Assembly: GCF_002803095.1 (NCBI RefSeq)
Contig: NZ_PGLR01000019.1
Span: forward strand, 1-64,000
Origin: Pseudomonas sp. ZH-FAD
Lineage (GTDB): Bacteria; Pseudomonadota; Gammaproteobacteria; Pseudomonadales; Pseudomonadaceae
Direction of reading: 5' to 3'
Length of the DNA stretch: 64,000 nt
Positions 36,411 to 46,169 of the stretch are shown in pieces. A program made the translations under genes and the position numbers. Position 1 is the first letter of the stretch; every line of letters begins with the position of its first letter. The notes beneath the pieces are model-generated. The model saw only the letters and a program-made list of their open reading frames with translations. It was not told where the DNA came from and searched no databases.

Positions 36411-36980
36411 TCATCTTACACCTGCATCGCCGTTCTGGCGCGGCGCGTTCATGTCGAGAATCAGGCAGGTGGTGGAGGCGACGGCGTAGAGGCGCTCGTC
36501 GACATCGTACAGTCGGCCTTCGGCCAGCGCGGTGGAGCGGCCGACATGGATGATGCGGCCTTCGGCGCGTACCGGACCGACTTCACTGCGCAGCGCGCGG
36601 ATGTAGCTCACCCGCAGGTCCGCGGTGGTGTAGCCCTGGCCCGTCTTGAGCAGGGTATGCACGGCGCAACCCATGCAGGAGTCGAGGAGTGTGGCAATGT
36701 AGCCGCCATGCACGCTGCCCAGCGGGTTGTAGTGGCGCTGATCGGGCGTGCCCTGGAAGACGAACAGGCCGCTGGCCCATTGCACCGGGGTGAAGTCGAG
36801 CACCGCGTTGATCGGCGGGGAGGGCAGGTCGCCGCGGCCGATGCCGTCGAAGAAATCCATCGGCGGCATGGCGGCCACTTCCGCCAGGCTGAGGGTGCCT
36901 GGCGCGGCGAGTTGGTTGCGAATGGCCTGTTCCTCGGCAATCCAGGTGGCGAGGCGGGCGTCTCGGGATAGGGCGGTCAT
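36411..36980 (-). CDS. PaaI-family hotdog thioesterase
   Basis: A 189-aa protein with a hotdog domain in its second half. NPLGSVHGGYIATLLDSCMGCAVHTLL (residues about 87-113) carries the family HGG motif, and TTADLRVSYIRAL follows. It should hydrolyse an acyl-CoA, possibly aromatic; the first 60 residues form an extra N-terminal stretch seen in some family members. It heads a two-gene operon with tetR. Confidence 0.9.
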   Translation of the reverse strand: MTALSRDARLATWIAEEQAIRNQLAAPGTLSLAEVAAMPPMDFFDGIGRGDLPSPPINAVLDFTPVQWASGLFVFQGTPDQRHYNPLGSVHGGYIATLLDSCMGCAVHTLLKTGQGYTTADLRVSYIRALRSEVGPVRAEGRIIHVGRSTALAEGRLYDVDERLYAVASTTCLILDMNAPRQNGDAGVR

Positions 36981-37023
36981 GCGGGCTCCAGATAAATATG
37001 ATGGACGACATTCAATGTTTCAT

Positions 37024-37032
37024 ATTATGGTC
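37024..37032. promoter_or_regulatory. Second ATTATGGTC operator motif
   Basis: ATTATGGTC lies in an imperfect palindrome (ATATT-N8-AATAT, 37022-37039), midway between the divergent thioesterase and MFS starts. It is shared with the palindrome before the SDR gene. Confidence 0.5.
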
Positions 37033-37075
37033 GAAATATAAATAACCGTCAGTCGCTGTCGATCGGAGTTCCGCC

Positions 37076-38275
37076 ATGCAGCCTTCCCGTGTTCTGTTGA
37101 TCATCCTGATGCTGCTCACTGCGTTGGGGGAGACCTCCACGCAGTTGCTGATTCCCGCGCTCGGTGAGCTGGAGCGCGGGCTGGAGGCCGAGCCTGGCAG
37201 CAGTCTGTTGGCGCTGTCGCTGTTCGTCGGCGCCTTTGGCCTTGGCCAATTGCTGCTCGGACCGCTGTCGGATCGGCTGGGGCGCCGTCCGGTGCTGCTT
37301 GCCGGGTTGAGCCTCTATCTGCTGGCGACCCTGGGCATGCTGCTGGCGCCGAACATCGACGTGCTGATCGGCATGCGCGTGCTGCAGGGGCTGGGCGCCT
37401 GTGCGGCGCTGGTGCTGGCGCGTGCCATCGTCCGTGACGTGTGGGAGGAACAGGCCGGGCCGGCCCTGGCGCTGACGGTGCTGGGCATGTTCGCGGCCAT
37501 CGTCCTGTCGCCGGTGGTTGGCGGCCTGCTGACCCAGTTCGGCGGCTGGCGTGCGCCGCTGTTGGCGACCCTGGTACTTGGCAGCCTGGCCTTGTTGTCG
37601 GTGCTTACCGGCTACCGCGAAAGCCATCTGCAGCGCGATCCTCAGGCAGGACGACTCAAAGGCCTGCTGGCCAGCTACCTGCAGGTGTGGCCCAGTTGCC
37701 GCGCGCTGGCGCTGACCATTGCCTGTACCTACGGCTCGATGTTCGTCGTGGTGGCCGGTTCCTCGTCGGTGTATATCGGCCTGCTGGGGCTGAGCGCGGC
37801 GCAGTACGGGTTGACCTTCGCCCTGATCGTTTCCGGTCTGCTCGGCGGTGCCCTGTTCACCCTGCGCAACGTGCAACGCCTGGGGCCGCAGAAGGTGGTG
37901 GGCATCGGCGTCGCGCTGGTGCTGCTCGGGTCGTTGCTGACCCTGGCGACCTACCTGCTGTTTGGCCTGTCGCTGCTGGGGCTGTCGCTGCCGCAGGTAT
38001 TGGTGACGCTGGGCGGTGGCATGCTGCTGCCGGCCGCCGTGGCTGGCGCGGTGATTCCCAATCCGCAGCGTGCCGGATTGGCTGCGGGGCTGATGGGCTT
38101 CTCGCAGATGGCGGGCGCCACCCTGGCCGGCCTGCTGCTCGGTGCCCTGCAGGATGGCTCGGCCTGGCCTATGGTTGCCTTGAATGCGCTGTTCGCCGTG
38201 TTGGCGTTTCTATTCTTCCACCTCTTGCGCGTGCGCCCGGTCGTCACGGCTGCGGTGGCCGGCAAAACTCCCTGA
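37076..38275 (+). CDS. MFS efflux transporter, DHA1 Bcr/CflA-like
   Basis: A 399-aa inner-membrane protein with about 12 helices. Motif A appears as GPLSDRLGRRPVLLAG (residues about 62-77) and the antiporter motif C region as GMFAAIVLSPVVGGLL. It is a proton-driven drug or metabolite exporter; the substrate is unknown. It is divergent from the thioesterase-tetR operon, so efflux may be part of the TetR response. lpd starts 15 bp later. Confidence 0.9.
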   Translation: MQPSRVLLIILMLLTALGETSTQLLIPALGELERGLEAEPGSSLLALSLFVGAFGLGQLLLGPLSDRLGRRPVLLAGLSLYLLATLGMLLAPNIDVLIGMRVLQGLGACAALVLARAIVRDVWEEQAGPALALTVLGMFAAIVLSPVVGGLLTQFGGWRAPLLATLVLGSLALLSVLTGYRESHLQRDPQAGRLKGLLASYLQVWPSCRALALTIACTYGSMFVVVAGSSSVYIGLLGLSAAQYGLTFALIVSGLLGGALFTLRNVQRLGPQKVVGIGVALVLLGSLLTLATYLLFGLSLLGLSLPQVLVTLGGGMLLPAAVAGAVIPNPQRAGLAAGLMGFSQMAGATLAGLLLGALQDGSAWPMVALNALFAVLAFLFFHLLRVRPVVTAAVAGKTP

Positions 38276-38290
38276 TTCGAGGACAAAGCT

Positions 38291-39691
38291 ATGAGCAGCT
38301 ATGACGTGGTCATCATCGGCGCCGGCCCCGGCGGTTACAACGCGGCTATTCGCGCCGGGCAACTGGGCCTGAAGGTGGCCTGCGTGGAGGGGCGTGAAAC
38401 CCTCGGTGGCACCTGCCTGAACGTTGGCTGCATGCCGTCCAAGGCCTTGCTGCATGCATCCGAACTCTACGAGGCTGCTGCCGGTGGTGAGTTGAGTGCC
38501 CTGGGGGTGGAGGTCACGCCGACGCTCAACCTGGCGCAGATGATGAAGCAGAAGGCCGATAGCGTCGAAGCGCTGACCAGGGGCGTGGAGTTTCTGTTTC
38601 GCAAGAACAAGGTGGAGTGGGTCAAGGGCTGGGGGCGGATCGATGGTCCAGGGCGAGTGCAGGTCAAGCTGAGCGAGGGCGGCGAGCGTTTGCTGGAAAC
38701 CAGGAACATCGTCATCGCCACCGGCTCGGAGCCAGCACCTTTGCCGGGTGTGGAGATCGACAACGCGCGCATCCTCGACTCCACTGGCGCGCTGGCGTTG
38801 CCCGAGGTGCCCAGGCACCTGGTGGTGATCGGCGCCGGGGTGATCGGCCTGGAGCTGGGCTCGGTGTGGCGCCGCCTGGGCAGCCAGGTCACGGTGGTGG
38901 AATACCTCGAGCGCATCTGCCCCGGTCTTGATGGCGAGACGGCCAAGACCCTGCAGCGCACCCTGAGTAAGCAGGGCATGAGTTTCAAGCTGGGCACCAA
39001 GGTCACCGGCGCGAAGACGAGCAAGTCCGGCGTGACCCTGACGCTGGAGCCGGCAGCAGGCGGTGCGAGCGAGACCCTGGAGGCCGATTACGTGCTGGTG
39101 GCCATCGGCCGACGTCCTTATACCAAAGGGCTCGGGCTGGAGAGCGTCGGCCTGAACACCGACAAACGCGGCATGCTCGGTAACGAAAAGCACCACAGCG
39201 GCGTGCCCGGTGTGTGGGTGATCGGCGATGTCACCTCCGGGCCGATGCTGGCGCACAAGGCTGAGGACGAGGCGGTGGCTTGCATCGAACGCATCGCCGG
39301 GCACGCCGCCGAGGTCAACTACGGGGTGATCCCCGGCGTGATCTACACCCGCCCGGAAGTGGCCAGCGTCGGCAAGGGCGAGGAGGAACTGAAGGCCGAA
39401 GGCCGTGCCTACAAGGTCGGCAAGTTCCCCTTCACCGCCAACAGCCGGGCGAAGATCAACCACGAGACCGAAGGTTTCGTGAAGATCCTCGCCGACGCCA
39501 ATACCGACCAGATTCTCGGCGTGCACATGATCGGGCCGAGCGTAGGTGAACTGATTGGCGAGTATTGCGTGGCCATGGAGTTCTCAGCCTCGGCCGAGGA
39601 CATTGCGCTCACCTGCCATCCGCACCCGACTCGCTCTGAGGCAGGGCGCCAAGCAGCGATGGGTGTGCATGGCTGGACGATGCAGGCCTGA
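38291..39691 (+). CDS. lpd: Dihydrolipoamide dehydrogenase
   Basis: A 466-aa FAD disulfide oxidoreductase (E3 component) that reoxidises lipoyl groups using NAD+. The FAD motif IIGAGPGGYNAAIRA is at 8-22, the redox pair Cys42/Cys47 in GGTCLNVGC, the NAD motif VIGAGVIGLELGSVW mid-protein, and the C-terminal acid-base HPHPT. No E1/E2 genes lie beside it, so it is a free-standing Lpd paralogue (Lpd3-like). It may be co-transcribed with the MFS gene. Confidence 0.95.
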   Translation: MSSYDVVIIGAGPGGYNAAIRAGQLGLKVACVEGRETLGGTCLNVGCMPSKALLHASELYEAAAGGELSALGVEVTPTLNLAQMMKQKADSVEALTRGVEFLFRKNKVEWVKGWGRIDGPGRVQVKLSEGGERLLETRNIVIATGSEPAPLPGVEIDNARILDSTGALALPEVPRHLVVIGAGVIGLELGSVWRRLGSQVTVVEYLERICPGLDGETAKTLQRTLSKQGMSFKLGTKVTGAKTSKSGVTLTLEPAAGGASETLEADYVLVAIGRRPYTKGLGLESVGLNTDKRGMLGNEKHHSGVPGVWVIGDVTSGPMLAHKAEDEAVACIERIAGHAAEVNYGVIPGVIYTRPEVASVGKGEEELKAEGRAYKVGKFPFTANSRAKINHETEGFVKILADANTDQILGVHMIGPSVGELIGEYCVAMEFSASAEDIALTCHPHPTRSEAGRQAAMGVHGWTMQA

Positions 39692-39701
39692 GGGGGCGTC
39701 G

Positions 39702-40658
39702 CTATCGGCCGATACTGTCGATACTGAGGTAAAGCGATAGCCAGGGATGTTCGGGTTGGCTGGTTTTGCTTTTTTCGATCAAGGACTGCAGGAGTCTGAG
39801 TGGCATGGTATCCGACGCCAGATCTTCAACTGCGACGTTCTGCCAACTGCCTGAACCATCCTTGCCAACCATGTAGGCCAGGATGGGTTTGTCCTGGTTA
39901 TTGAGGTTCTGATACTCGGGCAAGGTCGGTTCCCGGCTGGGGTCATTGCGCAGCATCGACGCCGCATAGGCCTCCAGCTCGGCTGCTGGTGGCCAGTTTC
40001 TCCAGGCCTTCTCTCCCTCGCTCATGGTGCCGATCAACTGTGCGTCGCGCAGAAAGGCGGTTACCTGGAACCAGGGGGCGGAACCGTCTCGCCGTTGCAG
40101 CTCGTCGGCCAAGTCATAGGTGGCATTGCGAAATAGTATGTCGCGATTGGTCATTTCCAGAAACGCGACTTGGCGCTCTGCCGCTGTAAACAGTCCTGAG
40201 TCATCGAAGGAGATTTTCGAAAGCGTGACCCGGTCCAGTGCGGCGAACGGGTTTTCTGCCGAGCGACGGCTATGGATTTTCTCTTCACCGTAATGGTGGC
40301 TGAGAAGATAGTTGGCTGCTTGCTGAGCCAGCGTTTGCCGTTCTGGGCTCGGGTCCTGAGGTACTTCCTTGAGGAGGTCGGCATTCTTGCCATGAGCCTT
40401 GATCTGCTGGTGGTTGCTTTCCAGAAACTCGTCGAAGCCAACTGCCGCGCTGGCCTTACCCGCAGACTCGCTCTTGAGCAGCAAGGATATCTTCGTGGCT
40501 GCGGGAGAGAGCGTTACCTTCACGCCCACATCAGTGGCAACGCCCTGTAGGCCAGATGATGACTTGGGTTGATCGACGTTGCGCTGAATAATGGAACTTG
40601 CCATGCCCGCCTTGAAAGAGCGGTATGCCAGCAGGCCTTCCACGCTGAAGTTTGTCAT
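39702..40658 (-). CDS. Protein of unknown function, 318 aa
   Basis: I do not recognise the family. The start MTNFSVEGLLAYRSFKAGMASSI is preferred over an ATG two codons earlier. There is no signal peptide or membrane helix; the protein is polar and mostly helical. A VKVTLSPAATKISLLLKS segment at about residues 45-62 recalls short motifs in other pseudomonad hypothetical proteins, and a Trp-rich middle (WRNWPPAAELEAY) is visible. It is convergent with lpd and has no operon partners. Base composition looks lower in GC than its neighbours, which may point to a later arrival. Confidence 0.75.
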   Translation of the reverse strand: MTNFSVEGLLAYRSFKAGMASSIIQRNVDQPKSSSGLQGVATDVGVKVTLSPAATKISLLLKSESAGKASAAVGFDEFLESNHQQIKAHGKNADLLKEVPQDPSPERQTLAQQAANYLLSHHYGEEKIHSRRSAENPFAALDRVTLSKISFDDSGLFTAAERQVAFLEMTNRDILFRNATYDLADELQRRDGSAPWFQVTAFLRDAQLIGTMSEGEKAWRNWPPAAELEAYAASMLRNDPSREPTLPEYQNLNNQDKPILAYMVGKDGSGSWQNVAVEDLASDTMPLRLLQSLIEKSKTSQPEHPWLSLYLSIDSIGR

Positions 40659-40837
40659 TTCCACATCCCTTGGTTTCTGCTGTCCTGCACGCGCAGTTAG
40701 TTATCGAGCCATGTTTTGTGGATCGGCAGTTCGGCGGGAGTCTTGAGGTGCTATCACTTCTTGAGGCCATGCACGTCGGAGTATCCGCTGACCTGAGCAA
40801 CTGCATCGGTGCGCGCGGCGCACCCTACGGGTAGAGG

Positions 40838-40864
40838 CATAGCCCGAATGCAATCCGGGCTATG
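40838..40864. terminator. Hairpin after the arc operon
   Basis: CATAGCCCG (40838-40846) pairs with CGGGCTATG (40856-40864), 8 bases past the stop of the DUF5064 gene on the minus strand. A REP-like GGTGCGCGCGGCGCACC block lies beside it (40808-40824). Confidence 0.6.
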
Positions 40865-40871
40865 GGCGGCG

Positions 40872-41237
40872 TCAGAGCACGTGATCAAGATTTACCGGTT
40901 CGCCCGGTTGGGCGTTGAGTTTGGCGCGGATGTCGGCGAACACCTTGTCGTATTCGTCATGGCCGCGCATCACCGGGCTGGCGTTGGGGTGCAGGCCATG
41001 GCGGGCGGCCACGCGGGTGGCGACACTGGCAAAGTTGAAGGCGACGTCGCGATGCAGTTCGAATTCCTCCTCGAAATGCTTGCCGTCCACCTCGCCGACC
41101 AGGCGCATGTGCAGCATCGGCCCCTGCTGCGGGTCCTTGCGGACTTCGTAGTAGAAGTCCACCGAGAAGGGCGGCAGCAGGCGCATGTGCTCGGGGCGGT
41201 CGTTATTGTCGCGGTGCAGGTGACCGGGGGTGAACAT
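40872..41237 (-). CDS. DUF5064 family protein at the end of the arc operon
   Basis: A 121-aa soluble protein. HLHRDNNDRPEHMRLLPPFSVDFYYEVRKDP opens it and FELHRDVAFNFASVATRVAARHGL follows. It matches the small Pseudomonas protein called DUF5064, of unknown function. It lies 12 bp behind arcC on the same strand and is probably read from the arc promoter, so a helper role in arginine fermentation is possible but unproven. Confidence 0.75.
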   Translation of the reverse strand: MFTPGHLHRDNNDRPEHMRLLPPFSVDFYYEVRKDPQQGPMLHMRLVGEVDGKHFEEEFELHRDVAFNFASVATRVAARHGLHPNASPVMRGHDEYDKVFADIRAKLNAQPGEPVNLDHVL

Positions 41238-41249
41238 GATCGTGCCCTC

Positions 41250-42176
41250 TCAGCGATAGACGATGCCCTTGCAGTCCAGGCTGATGCGCGTGCCTGAACG
41301 ACTCTGGACGATGGCTTCGATATTTTCCAGCGAACCGATCACTGCGCTGCTGCCGGTATTGCGCGCGAACTCGCAGGCGGCCTGTACTTTCGGACCCATG
41401 GAGCCGGCGGCGAAGCCGAGCGTTTCGATGGCGTCGGGATGAGCTTCGGCGATGGATTTCTGCGTGGGTTTGCCCCAGTCGACATAGGCAGCGTCGACAT
41501 CGGTGGCGATCACCAGCAGGTCGGCATTGAGCTGTTCGGCCAGCAGCGCCGAGCACAGGTCCTTGTCGATCACCGCTTCGACGCCGCGCAGTTGGTTGCC
41601 GTCGTACATGGTCGGGATGCCACCGCCACCGGCGCAGATCACCACGCTGCCCTTTTCCAGCAGCCACTTGATCGGGAGAATTTCGAAGATGCGCTGCGGG
41701 CGCGGGCTGGCCACCACGCGGCGGAACTTGTCGCCGTCCGGGGCGATACTCCAGCCTTTTTCGGCGGCCAGACGCTCGGCTTCCTCTTTGCTGTAGACCG
41801 GGCCGATGGGTTTGCTCGGTTTCTTGAAAGCAGGGTCGGCGCTGTCCACTTCCACCTGGGTGAGTAGGGTGGCGAAGGGCACTTCGAAGGGCAGCAGGTT
41901 GCCCAGCTCCTGTTCGATCATGTAACCGATCATGCCTTCGGTCTCGGCGCCGAGCACGTCCAGCGGGTAGGGATTGGCCGCGTCATAGGCATTGCCCTGC
42001 AAGGCCAGCAGGCCGACTTGCGGGCCGTTACCGTGAGCGATGACCAGCTCTTTACCGGGTGCCACCTTGGCGATCTGCTGGCAGGCGATACGTACGTTCT
42101 CTCGTTGATTTTCCGCGGTCATGGCTTCACCGCGGCGAAGCAGGGCGTTACCGCCCAGGGCGATGACGAGTCGCAT
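41250..42176 (-). CDS. arcC: ArcC carbamate kinase
   Basis: The last step of the arginine deiminase pathway: carbamoyl phosphate plus ADP gives ATP, CO2 and ammonia. It is 308 aa, as usual. The N-terminal [12 protein letters not shown] and the [14 protein letters not shown] motif are clear, with [10 protein letters not shown] and [11 protein letters not shown] later. It is fourth in arcDABC, separated from arcB by a 146-bp spacer with a strong hairpin. Confidence 0.96.
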   Translation of the reverse strand: MRLVIALGGNALLRRGEAMTAENQRENVRIACQQIAKVAPGKELVIAHGNGPQVGLLALQGNAYDAANPYPLDVLGAETEGMIGYMIEQELGNLLPFEVPFATLLTQVEVDSADPAFKKPSKPIGPVYSKEEAERLAAEKGWSIAPDGDKFRRVVASPRPQRIFEILPIKWLLEKGSVVICAGGGGIPTMYDGNQLRGVEAVIDKDLCSALLAEQLNADLLVIATDVDAAYVDWGKPTQKSIAEAHPDAIETLGFAAGSMGPKVQAACEFARNTGSSAVIGSLENIEAIVQSRSGTRISLDCKGIVYR

Positions 42177-42256
42177 GGTGTTCTCCTTGTCGCTCGGATT
42201 GAATCCGGGGCCTGTGGCCTGGGGTTCGGCGTCGCCGGTCAGACCCTCTCCCCCGG

Positions 42257-42282
42257 CCCCTCTCCCATAAATGGGAGAGGGG
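42257..42282. repeat. Strong hairpin between arcB and arcC
   Basis: CCCCTCTCCCAT and ATGGGAGAGGGG are perfect 12-bp arms around AA. It lies in the spacer of the operon and could act as an mRNA processing or stabilising structure, setting arcC expression apart from arcDAB. A nearby GGATTGCATCCGGGCTAC (42299-42316) resembles one at 40847-40863. Confidence 0.85.
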
Positions 42283-42322
42283 AGACAAGCTCATCCCCGG
42301 ATTGCATCCGGGCTACGTCAAC

Positions 42323-43333
42323 CTAAATATCAGCCAGGGTCGCCACCAGAATCGCCTTTATGGTGTGCATGCGGTTTTCCGCTTGCTCGAAGGCGATGTT
42401 CCAAGGCGACTCGAACACGTCTTCGGTGACCTCGATGCCGTTCTTCAGGTGCGGATACTGCTCGGCGATCTGCTTGCCGACCTTGGTCTCGCTGTTGTGG
42501 AAGGCCGGCAGGCAGTGCATGAACTTCACCCGCGGGTTGCCGGAGGCCTTCATGATCTCGGCATTGACCTGATAGGGCAGTAGTTCCTGGATGCGTTCGC
42601 CCCAGGCTTCCACCGGCTCGCCCATGGACACCCAGACGTCGGTATGGACGAAGTCGACGCCCTTGACCGCCTCCTTCGGGTCTTCGGTGAGCAGGATGCG
42701 CGCGCCGCTTTCTTCGGCGAATTTTCGGCAGGCGGCGACGTGTTCCTCGCTGGGCCACAGCGCCTTGGGCGCGGCGATGCGCACATCCATGCCGAGCTTG
42801 GCGCCGATCAGCAGCAGCGAGTTGCCCATGTTGTTGCGCGCGTCACCCAGGTAGGCGTAGGCAATGTCGTGCAGCGGCTTGTCGCTGTGCTCGCGCATGG
42901 TCAGCACGTCGGCGAGCATCTGCGTCGGGTGGTACTCGTCGGTCAGGCCGTTGAACACCGGCACCCCGGCGTACTGGGCCAGTTCTTCGACGATTTCCTG
43001 CTTGAAGCCGCGGTACTCGATGGCGTCGTACATGCGCCCGAGCACGCGGGCGGTGTCCTTCATCGACTCCTTGTGGCCGATCTGCGAGGAGTTGGGGTCG
43101 ATATAGGTGACGTTGGCGCCCTGGTCGTAGGCCGCTACCTCGAAGGCGCAACGAGTACGGGTCGAGGTTTTCTCGAAGATCAGCGCGATGTTCTTGCGGG
43201 TCAGGTGTTGCTGCTCGGTGCCGGTGTACTTGGCGCGTTTGAGATCGCGCGACAGATCGAGCAGGTAGCGCAGCTCACGGGTGCTGTGGTGCATCAGGCT
43301 GAGCAGATTGCGGTTGTGCATGTTGAAAGCCAT
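42323..43333 (-). CDS. arcB: ArcB catabolic ornithine carbamoyltransferase
   Basis: It phosphorolyses citrulline to ornithine and carbamoyl phosphate. Length is 336 aa. The carbamoyl-phosphate loop STRTR is at residues 57-61, with [12 protein letters not shown] and [10 protein letters not shown] as later family motifs. It lies between arcA and arcC in arcDABC order. Operon position and length support the catabolic, not the anabolic, isozyme. Confidence 0.96.
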   Translation of the reverse strand: MAFNMHNRNLLSLMHHSTRELRYLLDLSRDLKRAKYTGTEQQHLTRKNIALIFEKTSTRTRCAFEVAAYDQGANVTYIDPNSSQIGHKESMKDTARVLGRMYDAIEYRGFKQEIVEELAQYAGVPVFNGLTDEYHPTQMLADVLTMREHSDKPLHDIAYAYLGDARNNMGNSLLLIGAKLGMDVRIAAPKALWPSEEHVAACRKFAEESGARILLTEDPKEAVKGVDFVHTDVWVSMGEPVEAWGERIQELLPYQVNAEIMKASGNPRVKFMHCLPAFHNSETKVGKQIAEQYPHLKNGIEVTEDVFESPWNIAFEQAENRMHTIKAILVATLADI

Positions 43334-43399
43334 GGTTCTCTCTCCTTGTGGGCAGCTTGAAACGGGCCCGGCGGCGGATCACCGCCGTGGCTGGCTTGT

Positions 43400-44650
43400 T
43401 CAGTAATCGATGGGGTCGCGGATGATCGGGCAGGTCATGCAGTGGCCGCCGCCACGACCGCGGCCCAGTTCGCTGGCGCTGATGGTGATGACCTCGACGC
43501 CGGCCTTGCGCAGCAGGGTGTTGGTGTAGGTGTTGCGGTCGTAGCCGATCACTACGCCGGGCTCCAGACAGACCACGTTGTTGCCGTCGTCCCATTGTTC
43601 GCGCTCGGCCTCGTAGGCGTCGCCGCCGGTCTCCACCACGCGCAGCTTCTTCAGGTTGAGGGATTCGGCGACCACGTCGACGAAGGGTTTGTCTTCGCGG
43701 CGTACGTCGATGCCGCCTGGTCGGCTCTCGTCCGGGCGCAGGGTGAAGGGCACGATGGAGTTGGCCACTTCCGGGAAGATGGTGACCAGGTCGCGGTCGC
43801 AGAAGCTGAACACGGTATCCAGGTGCATGGCCGCGCGGGAGCGGCCGAGGCCAGCGACTACTACCCGCTCGGCCGCACCCTTGGCGAACAGTGCGCGCGC
43901 CACCTGGCCGATGGCCTGGTGCGAGCTGCGTTCACCCATGCCGATCAGCACGGTGCCGTTGCCGATGGGCATCACGTCGCCACCTTCGAGGGTGGCCGAA
44001 CCGTGGTCCTGGTCCGGGTCGCCGTACCAGATCTCGAAGGGCTCATTGGCGAAGTCCGGGTGGAAGGTGTAGATGGCGCTGGCGAGCAGGGTCTCCTGAC
44101 GGCGCGCTGGCCAGTACATGGGGTTCAAGGTGACGCCGCCATAGATCCAGCAGGTGGTGTCGCGGGTGAACTGGGTGTTGGGCAGCGGCGGGAAGATGAA
44201 GCTGGCTTCACCGAGGTAGGCGTTGAACATCTTCGCCGCCTCGGAATCCTTGTGCTTGGCCAGGTCGGCGCCGGATACGCCGCCGATCAGGAACTCGGCG
44301 ATCTTGCGTGGCTCCAGCCCTTCGATAAAGGAACGCACTTCGCTCTGCAGGCCCAGGCCTACGCTGTTGGGGGTGATCTTGCGATCGAGAATCCACTTCA
44401 GCGCGTTGGGATCGCTGACGGTCTCCTCCAGCAGGTTGTGCATCTCCACCACTTCGACGCCGCGTTCGCGCATCTTGGTCATGAAGTCGAAGTGGTCGCG
44501 CTTGGCCTGGGATACCCAGATCACATCGTCGAACAGCAATTCATCGCAGTTGGCGGGGGTCAGGCGCAGGTGAGCGAGGCCTGGCGAACAGACCATCACC
44601 TTGTGCAGTTTGCCGGCTTCGGAATGAACGCCGAGGGCTTTCTTGGACAT
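43400..44650 (-). CDS. arcA: ArcA arginine deiminase
   Basis: It hydrolyses arginine to citrulline and ammonia. Length is 416 aa. The nucleophile is Cys404 in GGHCMTCP at the C-terminus, and the acid/base and substrate motifs [10 protein letters not shown] and [12 protein letters not shown] are present. N-terminal [26 protein letters not shown] is typical. It is second in the operon, 15 bp after arcD. Arginine from the nearby putative cyanophycin island could be a substrate. Confidence 0.97.
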   Translation of the reverse strand: MSKKALGVHSEAGKLHKVMVCSPGLAHLRLTPANCDELLFDDVIWVSQAKRDHFDFMTKMRERGVEVVEMHNLLEETVSDPNALKWILDRKITPNSVGLGLQSEVRSFIEGLEPRKIAEFLIGGVSGADLAKHKDSEAAKMFNAYLGEASFIFPPLPNTQFTRDTTCWIYGGVTLNPMYWPARRQETLLASAIYTFHPDFANEPFEIWYGDPDQDHGSATLEGGDVMPIGNGTVLIGMGERSSHQAIGQVARALFAKGAAERVVVAGLGRSRAAMHLDTVFSFCDRDLVTIFPEVANSIVPFTLRPDESRPGGIDVRREDKPFVDVVAESLNLKKLRVVETGGDAYEAEREQWDDGNNVVCLEPGVVIGYDRNTYTNTLLRKAGVEVITISASELGRGRGGGHCMTCPIIRDPIDY

Positions 44651-44665
44651 GTCGAACTCCTTCTC

Positions 44666-46093
44666 TTACAGACTCAGGAAACCGTCATACAGCCCGTAGG
44701 CGGCGATGGCGGCACCGATCAGTACGGCGACGAAAATGATCTTCTCGACGCCGGTGAAAATGGGCTGCCCCAGTTCGCGCTTGGCCTTGGCGAAGAGGAT
44801 CGCGCCAGGGGCATAGAGCAGCGCCGAGAGCAGCAGGTACTGCACGCCGGCGGCGTACACCAGCCACACCGCGTACAGGGTGGAGATGGCCGCGATCAGC
44901 AGGTCCTTGTTGCGCTCGCCGCCGGCGTTCTCGTAGGTCTCGCCACGTACCGCCAGCAATACCGCGTAGGCGCTGGACCAGAAGTAGGGCACCAGGATCA
45001 TCGAGGTGGCCAGGTACAGCAGGCTGAGGTAGGTGGAAGCGTTGAACAGGGTGATGATCAGAAACAGCTGGATCAGCCCGTTGGACAGCCACAACGCATT
45101 GGCCGGAACCTGGTTGGCGTTCTCCCTGCGCAGGAACTCGGGCATGGTGTGGTCGCGGGCGCTGGCGAAGAGAATCTCCGCGCACAGCAGCGTCCATGAC
45201 AGCAAGGCACCGGCCAGCGAGACGATCAGACCGATGGAGATCAGTTGCGCCCCCCAGGGACCGACCACCTGCTCCAGCACGCCGGCCATGGACGGGTTTT
45301 TCAGCCCGGCCAGTTCTGCCTGGGCCATGATGCCCTGGGACAGGACGTTGACCAGCACCAGGAGCAGAAGCACGCCGACGAAACCGATCACCGTGGCCTT
45401 GCCGACATCGCTGCGCTTCTCGGCACGGGCGGAGAAGATGCTCGCGCCTTCGATGCCGATGAACACCCAGACGGTGACCAGCATCATGTTGCGCACCTGA
45501 TCCATCACGCTGCCCAGTTCGCTGTTGCCACGGCCCCAGAAGTCCGCGGTGAACACGTCCATCTTGAAGGCGATGGCGGCGATGACGATGAACAGCGCCA
45601 GCGGCAGCATCTTCGCCACCGTTGTCACCGTGTTGATAAAGGCCGCTTCCTTGATCCCGCGTAGCACCAGGAAGTGCAGCAGCCAGAGCAGCACCGAGGC
45701 GCCGATCACCGCCGGCAGGGTGTTGCCTTCGCCGAACACCGGGAAGAAGTAACCCAAAGTGGAAAACAGCAGCACCATGTAGCTGACGTTGCCGATCCAG
45801 GCGCTGATCCAGTAGCCCCAGGCTGAGGAGAAACCCATGTAGTCGCCGAAACCGGCTTTGGCGTAGGCGTACACCCCGCCGTCGAGTTCGGGCTTGCGGT
45901 TGGCCAGGGTCTGGAACACGAACGCCAGGGTCAGCATGCCGACACCGGTGATCAGCCAGCCGATCAGGGTGGCGCCGGCGCTGGCGCTGGCGGCGATGTT
46001 CTGGGGTAGCGAGAAGATACCGCCGCCGACCATGGAGCCGACGACCAGCGCGATCAGCGCGCCAAGGCGGAGTTTTTGCGTCGAATCAGACAT
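44666..46093 (-). CDS. arcD: ArcD arginine:ornithine antiporter
   Basis: A 475-aa APC-family antiporter with about 12-13 membrane helices that swaps external arginine for ornithine. The first helix LRLGALIALVVGSMVGGGIFSLPQ shows the family GSxxGGGIF signature. I start at 46093 (MSDSTQKL) since GGAGGT lies a suitable distance upstream; the longer frame to 46123 would contain that ribosome site. It heads the operon downstream of an ANR-type box. Confidence 0.94.
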   Translation of the reverse strand: MSDSTQKLRLGALIALVVGSMVGGGIFSLPQNIAASASAGATLIGWLITGVGMLTLAFVFQTLANRKPELDGGVYAYAKAGFGDYMGFSSAWGYWISAWIGNVSYMVLLFSTLGYFFPVFGEGNTLPAVIGASVLLWLLHFLVLRGIKEAAFINTVTTVAKMLPLALFIVIAAIAFKMDVFTADFWGRGNSELGSVMDQVRNMMLVTVWVFIGIEGASIFSARAEKRSDVGKATVIGFVGVLLLLVLVNVLSQGIMAQAELAGLKNPSMAGVLEQVVGPWGAQLISIGLIVSLAGALLSWTLLCAEILFASARDHTMPEFLRRENANQVPANALWLSNGLIQLFLIITLFNASTYLSLLYLATSMILVPYFWSSAYAVLLAVRGETYENAGGERNKDLLIAAISTLYAVWLVYAAGVQYLLLSALLYAPGAILFAKAKRELGQPIFTGVEKIIFVAVLIGAAIAAYGLYDGFLSL

Positions 46094-46155
46094 CTCAATT
46101 ACCTCCGTGTCACGAGGGGACATAGGTATTGAGCGCGTTTGGCGAGCACAGCATC

Positions 46156-46169
46156 CTGACTTGAATCAA
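46156..46169 (-). promoter_or_regulatory. ANR/FNR-type box before arcD
   Basis: On the minus strand the sequence reads TTGAT-TCAA-GTCAG, close to the TTGAT-N4-ATCAA consensus. Its centre is about 70 bp before the arcD ATG; with the usual -41.5 position the transcript would start near 46121. Anaerobic activation by ANR is the known control of arcDABC in P. aeruginosa. Confidence 0.65.
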
